A stretch of 27,196 nucleotides of DNA from Lachnospiraceae bacterium UBA4380 (GTDB lineage Bacteria; Bacillota; Clostridia; Lachnospirales; Lachnospiraceae), in contig DGRU01000004.1 in NCBI GenBank assembly GCA_002390025.1, positions 1-27,196 of the forward strand, read 5' to 3'. The notes below the pieces were generated by a model. The model worked only from the letters and a program-made list of their open reading frames with translations. It was not told the origin of the DNA and did no database searches. Position numbers and translations under genes: made by a program. Below are positions 20,772 through 27,196 of this stretch, piece by piece (within the stretch, counting starts at the first letter, position 1; every line of letters starts with the position of its first letter).

Positions 20772-22724
20772 TTACCGAACCACTGCAAAGTAGAAAATGG
20801 CAAAGAGCATTACGATGATGCCAAGGCAGGTCATCAGCAGGGCAAAGGTGAAGTTGGTGACAATGGGCCTTGCGGCTTCGGAAAACTCCGCCGCCATCAT
20901 GCCTGCCAGGCCGAAGCGGTTGGAATTATTTTTGATGCGTTTTTCCTTGAGGATTGTCTTCCTGATCAGCACAATGATCGTATCCGTGCTCATCTCAACG
21001 ATTCTCAAAACAGTACACCACAGGGCAAAGAGGAACCTGGCAGGGATTCCTCTGTAGACCAGATCCTCCAGGTCCAGCCACTGAGGCCAGTAGTTGGCGT
21101 AGTGCCCGTCTTTCTTCAAGAGCCCGCGCACAGCGACAAGATAGAGAAGGCCGCCAATGGCAAGGGAGATCGCACCGCCCTTGAGGTTGGTGAGTGTGAA
21201 GGCCTGAAAATGCAGGATGTGGCTGTTGCCGGACATAAAGGCTCCCAGCCGTGTGCTGATCAGAGGCTGGCCCAGCAGCAGGCAGAAGATCGAGGATCCC
21301 AGAATGGCAAAGGTACTCGCCGCGTTCATATAGGGCAGGGGCATATCATATTCCCGCTGCAGGGCTGGATCCGTGTTTTCTTCTACAAAGATGCAGATAA
21401 AGAGCTTGAGCATATAGCAGAAAGTGAGTCCGCCGCTGACAAGGAAGATCCACTCTGCCGCCTTCAGATAGCTGCTGATCACTTCCAGCAGATGGATTCC
21501 TTCTACGATTCCTTCGTGGAGCAGGGTCTTGCTCATATATCCGTTCATGAGCGGCACGCCGCTGATCCCCAGGGCGCCCAGGGCAAAGGCAATCTTGAGC
21601 TTGGTCTTCTTTCTGCCCCATCCGCGGATTTCGTCCAGGTTGAGTTTGTGCAGATTCATGACCACAACTCCGGCGCACATGAACAGGGTCAGCTTGATAA
21701 TGGAATGGTTCACCATGTGGAGCAGGAGGCCCGGCAGGGCAATGGCATAGCCCTCTTCGCTTCCGGCTGCCGAGAGAAGGATCAGCATTCCGACGCCTGT
21801 CAGGATAAAGCCGATCTGCGACATGGACGAGCAGGCCAGCGTCCTCTTTAAGTTGACGGAGAAAACGCCGAGAACTGCGCCCAGCAGCATGGTGATCATC
21901 CCTGCGATCAAAATGATCGTACCAAAGACCGAATCCTCCACGAGTGCATGAAGGGTGATCATGAGAATGCCATAGATACCTACCTTGGTCAGGATACCGG
22001 AGAGCAGGGCCGAAGCCGGGGAAGGCGCCACAGGGTGGGCCTTGGGCAGCCATACATGCAGAGGAAACATACCTGCCTTGGCGCCGAAACCGAGCAGGAC
22101 ACAGACGCCGGCCGCCAGGATCATCCTGCGGTCCGGGCATGCATCGACCGCCGCCCGAAGGTCGGCGTAGGAAAGCGTTCCCGTCTCATAGTAGAGCAGG
22201 GCCAGTCCCATGAACAGGACCAGGCCTCCGAAGACGGCGATAAAGAGATAGGTATATCCGGCTTTCACGGCATCCCTGGTCTGCTCGTGAATGACCCAGG
22301 TAAAGGAGGTAAAGGACAGGATCTCAAAGAAGATAAAGCTCGTCATCAGATCACCGGAGAGCATGACGCCTTCCGTCGCTCCCAGGGTCAGGAGGATGAA
22401 CAGCCAGTAGCGCTCCAGTCCTTCCTTCTCATGCCGGAAATATTCAGGCGCAAAAAGCGTGGTCCCCGCCCACATCAGGGCCGTGATCACCGCATAGGCG
22501 GCCTTGAATCCGTTCACTTCAAAGGACAGACCCGTCACAAGAAAACCGCCGTACTGCAGGAAGCATCCCCCGCTGTAGACAGATGCAAGAACCACTGAGA
22601 GCACGAGCTCCAGGGCTGTCAGCACAATAGCAAAGCCGTCGCGGGCTTTCTCATTGTGTCTTCCCAGTATATACGCAATCACCGCCCCTATGAAAGGGCT
22701 GAAAACCAGCCATAATACCAGCAT
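20772..22724 (-). CDS. Antiporter-like subunit (NuoL/MnhD/HyfB superfamily), long form
   Basis: A 650-residue membrane protein of the complex I/Mrp antiporter-like superfamily (proton-conducting transporter family). Key charged residues are present: E134 in FFEILSF (helix 5), K216 in GAKAGMFPLHVWLP (helix 7), K247 in GILTKVG (helix 8), lysines in NHSIIKLTLF and GYMSK (late helices). The C-terminal 150 residues add extra helices and a basic stretch beyond the usual 14-helix core. The ribosome site AAGGTGG lies just after the preceding stop; the gap is 12 bases. It is last of four such genes and probably a pumping arm subunit of a hydrogenase or Mrp-type complex. Confidence 0.9.
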   Translation of the reverse strand: MLVLWLVFSPFIGAVIAYILGRHNEKARDGFAIVLTALELVLSVVLASVYSGGCFLQYGGFLVTGLSFEVNGFKAAYAVITALMWAGTTLFAPEYFRHEKEGLERYWLFILLTLGATEGVMLSGDLMTSFIFFEILSFTSFTWVIHEQTRDAVKAGYTYLFIAVFGGLVLFMGLALLYYETGTLSYADLRAAVDACPDRRMILAAGVCVLLGFGAKAGMFPLHVWLPKAHPVAPSPASALLSGILTKVGIYGILMITLHALVEDSVFGTIILIAGMITMLLGAVLGVFSVNLKRTLACSSMSQIGFILTGVGMLILLSAAGSEEGYAIALPGLLLHMVNHSIIKLTLFMCAGVVVMNLHKLNLDEIRGWGRKKTKLKIAFALGALGISGVPLMNGYMSKTLLHEGIVEGIHLLEVISSYLKAAEWIFLVSGGLTFCYMLKLFICIFVEENTDPALQREYDMPLPYMNAASTFAILGSSIFCLLLGQPLISTRLGAFMSGNSHILHFQAFTLTNLKGGAISLAIGGLLYLVAVRGLLKKDGHYANYWPQWLDLEDLVYRGIPARFLFALWCTVLRIVEMSTDTIIVLIRKTILKEKRIKNNSNRFGLAGMMAAEFSEAARPIVTNFTFALLMTCLGIIVMLFAIFYFAVVR

Positions 22725-22736
22725 ATTTTCACCACC

Positions 22737-24212
22737 TTAAAACAGTCCCCACGCGATTTTTTCGATAAACGCAGTCAGCGGTCCCGGGAAAACGCCGAAG
22801 ATCACATTGACAAGCGTAAAGGTGCAGATCGGGATCAGCATGAGTGCGCCGACTTCCCTGGCAACATAGTCGTCTGTCCCGATGTATCTGTCTGTGCCCT
22901 CCATGGGGAAGAAGGCTCTGACAGAAACACTCAGTGTATAAATGGCGCACAAAAATGCCGAGAGCATCAATGCGGCGGATCCGATCATGGCCAGAGGACT
23001 GCCCTCTTCCATGCCTCCCAGCACAAGATGCAGCTTCGAGATGAAGCCGCACAGCCCCGGAATACCGATCAGAGAAAGAGAACTGATGGTATACATGGCA
23101 AAGGTCACCGGCATCTTTCTGCCTACGCCGTTGATCTCATAGACATAGCTGCGCATGGTCTCATGCATGAAGGCGCCCGCGCACATGAAGAGTGTGATCT
23201 TGATGATGCCGTGGAAGATCATATGCAGAAGTCCGGCCTCAAGACCCTCGGGCGTCATGAGCAGAATGCCGAAGAGCATATAGGACAGATTGCTGATCGT
23301 GGAATAGGCAAGACGCCGTTTAAAGTGTCTGGCTTTCACGGCCAGACAGGCCGCATAAACAAGGGTAAAGATGGCGAAGGCCTGGGCGATCTTGATGCAG
23401 ATGGTTCCCCTGAGGAAATCGGGTCCGTAGGTATACCAGGCCAGGCGCATGATGGCGAACACGCCGGTGTTGACGACCGCCACCGCATGCAGAAGGGCCG
23501 TGACAGGGGTGGGCGCGACGGAAGCCGTAGGCAGCCAGCTGTGCAGGGGAAAGACCGCAGCCTTTACGCCAAAGCCGAAAAAGCCGAACAGGAAGACCAG
23601 CTGCATCAGGCCCGGATCATAGGGCCCGTAGAGATTGCCTCCGTAGAGGAAATTGCCGGCGCCGTTATAGATACTGGTCATCACAACGGCAAAGAAGGCC
23701 AGTGAAGCTCCTCCGATCGTATAGGCGGCATATTTTCTGCCGGCAAACATACTCTCGTGGTCCGCATAATGACATACCAGAGGGATCGTCACCAGAGACA
23801 GCATCTCATAGAACATATACAAGGTCGTCATATTGGCCGCAAAGGCGACGCCCAGAGTGACCCCGTAGGTCATCACATAGAAGGCAAAGAAGCTGTTGCC
23901 CCGCCTGGTATGGGACATATATTCAAAGGCGTAGAGCATGACCAGCGGCCACATGAGAGAGACCATGACTGCAAACAGCTTTGCCGGATCGTCGGCTCTG
24001 AGGTCAATGGAGAAACCCCGCGTAAAGCTGTACAGTGTCGCACCTACGACGCCTACCTTTAAGAGGGCGATCCAGGTCAGGACACTGGTAATGCACACCA
24101 CTGTCATTGCATAGGCGTCCCTGATCTTCCTGTTTTTGAAGCCCAGAGGAATCATCAGATAGCCGCCTATGATCGGCACCAGAATGGGAATGATTAAAAT
24201 CAAAGAACTCAA
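22737..24212 (-). CDS. Antiporter-like subunit with altered helix-8 lysine
   Basis: A 491-residue member of the same superfamily. E136 (MFYEMLSL) and K217 (GVKAAVFPLHSWLP) are kept, and so are the late-helix lysines (HGIIKITLF, GFISK). The helix-8 position reads LLHAVAVVNTGVFAIMR, with N248 where relatives have Lys. The start is TTG at 24212: it forms a TTGA overlap with the preceding stop and has AGGAGG 9 bases upstream. The only upstream ATG (24272) would overlap the preceding gene by 64 bases and add an Arg-rich, unlikely N-terminus. Third of four tandem antiporter genes. Confidence 0.88.
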   Translation of the reverse strand: MSSLILIIPILVPIIGGYLMIPLGFKNRKIRDAYAMTVVCITSVLTWIALLKVGVVGATLYSFTRGFSIDLRADDPAKLFAVMVSLMWPLVMLYAFEYMSHTRRGNSFFAFYVMTYGVTLGVAFAANMTTLYMFYEMLSLVTIPLVCHYADHESMFAGRKYAAYTIGGASLAFFAVVMTSIYNGAGNFLYGGNLYGPYDPGLMQLVFLFGFFGFGVKAAVFPLHSWLPTASVAPTPVTALLHAVAVVNTGVFAIMRLAWYTYGPDFLRGTICIKIAQAFAIFTLVYAACLAVKARHFKRRLAYSTISNLSYMLFGILLMTPEGLEAGLLHMIFHGIIKITLFMCAGAFMHETMRSYVYEINGVGRKMPVTFAMYTISSLSLIGIPGLCGFISKLHLVLGGMEEGSPLAMIGSAALMLSAFLCAIYTLSVSVRAFFPMEGTDRYIGTDDYVAREVGALMLIPICTFTLVNVIFGVFPGPLTAFIEKIAWGLF

Positions 24213-25651
24213 AATGCGATCCCTCCTACCACTCGGACCCCGAACAGTCCGGCCAGAAGTGCAACAATACACAGAGCGATCATAGCCCCGTTTACAAGGA
24301 CGCCGGGTTCGGCGTACCCTTTTTCACTTTCAAAATCATTTCCCGGGAAAAATGCATCCACAACGATAGGAAACAGGTAGCCCGCTGTCAGAAAGGCGGA
24401 GACCAGCAGGACTGCGGGACCCAGTATGGCGAAGATCCCGGGCGCTCCCGAGAGGGCTGCCGCTGCGATCTTCCACTTGCTGACATAGCCGCCCATGGGA
24501 GGAATCCCTACCAGGGACAGGGCCGCAAACATAAAGCACCACATGGTGACCGGCAGAGCTCTGCCGATTCCCTTCAGTTCATCGACCCGGTGGGCTCCCA
24601 GTACAATGATGAATACGCCGGCTGCCAGGAACAGACACCCTTTGGAACTCATATGACTGATCACCTGCAGAAGTCCGCCCCTGAGGCCGTCCTCTGACAG
24701 CAGGGAAAGTGAAAACAGAACATAGGAAATCTGACTGACGGAGGAATAGGCCAGACGCTTTTTGATGACCTTCTCCTTGAAGGCCATGGTGGAGCCCATC
24801 AGGATGGTCAGAAGGGCCAGGCACATCCATACGGTCTGGACCCAGGTGCCTCTGATAAAATCAGCGCCCACGCAGAAGTAGACCAGGCGGATGATGGCCA
24901 CCACGCCCGCCTTGGTGATGATGCCGGAGAGCAGGGCGGACGCAGGCGCAGGCGCAATGGGATGCGCGGTCGGAAGCCAGCCGTGCATGGGATACATACC
25001 GGCCTTGGTCCCGAAACCGATGATGCCGATCAGGATCACGACCAGCGTCATCTGTTCGTGTCCCGCGATCCTGGCGCTGTCCAGAAATCCGCCGTAGCGG
25101 AAGGAGACAGTTCCCGCAGCATTGGTGTAGACGTAGAAGACAGCCAGAAGTCCCATCAGAGCGCCGGCGATGGAGTAAAACAGATACTTTAAGCCGGCTG
25201 TAACAGCCTCCTTTGTCATCTCGTGCATGACCATGGGCACTGTGGAGAGCGTCGCCAGTTCGAAGGCAAAATACAGGCTCACCATATCGGCGGACATGCA
25301 GACCGCCATCATGGCCCCCAGGGCAATGAAGAAAAAGGTAAAGAACATGCGCGTCCGCTTCTCGTGCTCCATGTAGGTAAAGGAATAAAAGCACACAGCG
25401 GTGAAAAGGATCAGCACAGCCGCCAGAGCAAACCGGCCCAGACCATCCAGCCCGAAAGCGATCACAGCCTTCTGTGAAAAATGCAATACCTCCACCCTCT
25501 CTGCCCGGATGATGGCCAGAATTCCCAGGACATCTGTCAGTATCATGATCAGACCACATACTGCGTGGTGCAGCTTTTTATCCCGCAGCGGCACGATGCC
25601 GGCGAGAGTACCGGTGATCACCGGATATAGGAAAGCGATCAGCTGTATCAT
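24209..25651 (-). CDS. Antiporter-like subunit (MnhD/NuoM-like)
   Basis: A 480-residue superfamily member with all usual residues: E131 (FAFELATLS), K216 (GTKAGMYPMHGWLP), K247 (GIITKAG), lysines in SHMSSKGCLF and GYVSK. The length is standard. The ribosome site GGGAG lies 6 bases before the ATG. It is 21 bases after the preceding gene's stop and overlaps the next gene's TTG by 4 bases, so co-translation is likely. Predicted to conduct protons or sodium ions across the membrane as part of a larger complex. Confidence 0.9.
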   Translation of the reverse strand: MIQLIAFLYPVITGTLAGIVPLRDKKLHHAVCGLIMILTDVLGILAIIRAERVEVLHFSQKAVIAFGLDGLGRFALAAVLILFTAVCFYSFTYMEHEKRTRMFFTFFFIALGAMMAVCMSADMVSLYFAFELATLSTVPMVMHEMTKEAVTAGLKYLFYSIAGALMGLLAVFYVYTNAAGTVSFRYGGFLDSARIAGHEQMTLVVILIGIIGFGTKAGMYPMHGWLPTAHPIAPAPASALLSGIITKAGVVAIIRLVYFCVGADFIRGTWVQTVWMCLALLTILMGSTMAFKEKVIKKRLAYSSVSQISYVLFSLSLLSEDGLRGGLLQVISHMSSKGCLFLAAGVFIIVLGAHRVDELKGIGRALPVTMWCFMFAALSLVGIPPMGGYVSKWKIAAAALSGAPGIFAILGPAVLLVSAFLTAGYLFPIVVDAFFPGNDFESEKGYAEPGVLVNGAMIALCIVALLAGLFGVRVVGGIAF

Positions 25652-25672
25652 TTCATTCTCCCTATGTAACGG

Positions 25673-27175
25673 TTATCCAAACATTTCAAGGCCCCGGGTG
25701 ATCAGATCGATCACCACCCAGGAAAAAAGTCCCAGGAAAAGGTTGATCGCGCCCAGCACCATCATAGGCACATTGAATAAGGGCCTGTGGTGCTGCCGGA
25801 TATTTGCCTTGCTGACAGTTCCGTGAGGATCCGAATAGATCCTGATCAATGTCCTGATAAAGTAAACGGCGTTGAGCAGAGAACTGGCAGCCAGAGCCAG
25901 GATCACAGCGACCAGCTTGACATGGCTTCCGCTCTCGACGCCGGCGAGGGCAAACTGCAGTTTGGAGGCAAAGCCCGCAAACAGGGGGATGCCGATCATG
26001 GACATGGAGCCGATCAGGAAGAAAATACCGGCGTCCCTGTTCCTGAGCGCACTTGCCTGCAGCTTTTTAAAGAGCAGGCTGTCGTCCGAGACCTCGGCAA
26101 GCCGGGGCGTAGTCAGAAAGAGCATGGATTTGGTCACAGCGTGCGCCATGATATGGAAAATGGCTGCCGTATAGCCTGCGATTCCTCCCAGGCCCATTCC
26201 CATGAAGATATAGCCTACCTGGGCCGCTGATGAAAAGGCGACCATGCGGTTGATATTGTCTGCGTGCATGGCCTGCAGGGAGCCCACGACCATGCCCATG
26301 ATACCCAGAATGAGGAGAATCTCCTTGATTGGCATCCGCTCAAAGACTTCCAGGCCGATAGCTCTGTAGAAAATCTTGATCAGGAGCAGAATGTAGGCCT
26401 TGGATACCAGGGAGGACAGGATACTGGCCGAAGTAGGCGTTGACCAGCTGTAGGAATCCGGCATCCAGAAATGGAAGGGGAAAAGACCGGACTTGATGGA
26501 CAGACCGATGGTCAGAACGCCGGTACTGAGCGTCAGGACCATGAACATCTTGGGATCCTGTGCCAGCTCGGCAATGGTCTCCTGCATGGGAACCATCAGC
26601 AGGTGTCCTGTCACATCGTAGAGCAGGACGACGCCCAGCAGAAAGAGACCGGATCCCAGAAGGTTCAGGATCATATAGCGGACGGCCGCCAGAGTGGTGC
26701 GTCCGATCTCACGCACGATCAGAGAACCGCAGCTGGTGAGCGTCAGGATCTCCAGGAACACATAGCCTGAGAAAAGGTCGTTGGTCCACAGAATGGCCAT
26801 CAGAGAAGCTGTCATTAGATTGAGGATGGCATAGTAGAGGTTTACCTTGCTCTCGTCCAGATCCGTGTCGATAAAGCGGTATCCTGCCAGAACGGAGACG
26901 ATCATGATCACCATGAAGAGGGTGGCCAGCAGAGCTTCCAGAATCCCTGCCCGGAGCTCATTTCCCCAGGGAGCCGGGAATTCACCCATGGGATAGGTAA
27001 CCGCTCCCCCCGTGGACACGGTATACCACAGGATGGCCCCGCAGACGATGAGCAGAAACGCCTCATAAAAGATCGTATAATACCTGGCCGTTCTTCCCTT
27101 GAGCACAAAGCACAGTGACCCGGAAAACAGACTCAGGATAACCGTCATCATTGGAAAATTTCTGATAATATCCAA
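25673..27175 (-). CDS. Antiporter-like subunit, first of four
   Basis: A 500-residue superfamily member: E142 (FLEILTLTS), K228 (SIKSGLFPFHFWMP), K259 (SLVSKAY), lysines in HAVTKSMLF and GFASK. The start is probably TTG at 27175, eight bases after GGAGG and directly after an upstream TAA; ATG codons at residues 9 and 10 are the alternative but have no ribosome site. The helix-7 loop (FWMPDSYSWSTPTSAS) differs from the more usual LPTAHPxAPxPASA of its neighbours, so it is the most divergent of the first three. The upstream genes of the complex lie beyond the right edge. Confidence 0.9.
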   Translation of the reverse strand: MDIIRNFPMMTVILSLFSGSLCFVLKGRTARYYTIFYEAFLLIVCGAILWYTVSTGGAVTYPMGEFPAPWGNELRAGILEALLATLFMVIMIVSVLAGYRFIDTDLDESKVNLYYAILNLMTASLMAILWTNDLFSGYVFLEILTLTSCGSLIVREIGRTTLAAVRYMILNLLGSGLFLLGVVLLYDVTGHLLMVPMQETIAELAQDPKMFMVLTLSTGVLTIGLSIKSGLFPFHFWMPDSYSWSTPTSASILSSLVSKAYILLLIKIFYRAIGLEVFERMPIKEILLILGIMGMVVGSLQAMHADNINRMVAFSSAAQVGYIFMGMGLGGIAGYTAAIFHIMAHAVTKSMLFLTTPRLAEVSDDSLLFKKLQASALRNRDAGIFFLIGSMSMIGIPLFAGFASKLQFALAGVESGSHVKLVAVILALAASSLLNAVYFIRTLIRIYSDPHGTVSKANIRQHHRPLFNVPMMVLGAINLFLGLFSWVVIDLITRGLEMFG

Positions 27176-27196
27176 TTATCTGTCCTCCATACTGTG
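27176..27196 (-). CDS. End of an upstream gene, cut by the window
   Basis: Only six codons and the TAA stop are visible (…HSMEDR). The stop adjoins the TTG start of the next gene, and the GGAGG site lies inside this end, so the two are coupled. In comparable operons a NuoK/MrpC-type subunit often stands here, but nothing in these few codons shows that. Confidence 0.4.
   Translation of the reverse strand, partial: HSMEDR

Noticed and set aside
20682..21851. Plus-strand frame of 389 codons across the last antiporter gene
   Set aside because: His/Gln-rich translation typical of antisense to a membrane protein; it begins within the terminator.

Overview
The window looks like a stretch of chromosome from an anaerobic Clostridia-type Firmicute, most probably a Lachnospiraceae member. 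The basis is protein style (DUF6440, DUF6198, a PAP2/XRE pair, an HTH-desulfoferrodoxin regulator, a MoxR/DUF58/vWA operon), strong AGGAGG-type ribosome sites, sigma-A-like promoters and frequent ATGA overlaps. No rRNA, tRNA, CRISPR array, phage or complete insertion sequence was seen.

Left part (1-10.3 kb): small, mostly minus-strand units separated by long, repeat-rich spacers. In order: a zinc-ribbon membrane protein with a DUF6440 protein; a GNAT acetyltransferase whose stop codon lies in a six-copy 17-bp array; a PAP2 phosphatase overlapping a membrane-anchored XRE regulator; an XRE regulator fused to a superoxide-reductase-like domain and followed in frame by a chloramphenicol-acetyltransferase remnant; a glutathione peroxidase; a radical SAM protein; a nitroreductase/Rrf2 pair; and a plus-strand DUF1848 protein. 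The theme is loosely redox and stress. Thirteen exact copies of the decamer GGGACGGTTC (either strand) lie in these spacers and none lies further right. They form hairpins with interchangeable outer words.

Middle part (10.3-20.7 kb): DNA polymerase IV with a long charged tail, downstream of a DUF6198 membrane protein; a minus-strand membrane protein with seven 13-residue repeats; and, divergent from it, a tight six-gene plus-strand operon: MoxR ATPase, DUF58 protein, small membrane protein, double-vWA membrane protein, TPR membrane protein and a lipoprotein. By analogy with Bat/MoxR systems, these probably form an ATPase-driven envelope assembly. A strong bidirectional terminator at about 20.7 kb closes the operon.

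Right part (20.7 kb-end): four consecutive minus-strand genes for antiporter-like subunits of the complex I/Mrp/membrane-hydrogenase superfamily, translationally linked and entered from a gene beyond the right edge. They are probably the ion-pumping arm of a larger complex whose other subunits are outside the window. One of the four has lost a central lysine of the proton path.

Most worth a second look: the hairpin repeat family, the four-antiporter cassette with its Lys-to-Asn change, the HTH-superoxide-reductase regulator with altered metal ligands, and the double-vWA MoxR operon with an unrecognised lipoprotein. All family assignments come from reading the sequence; no database search was run.
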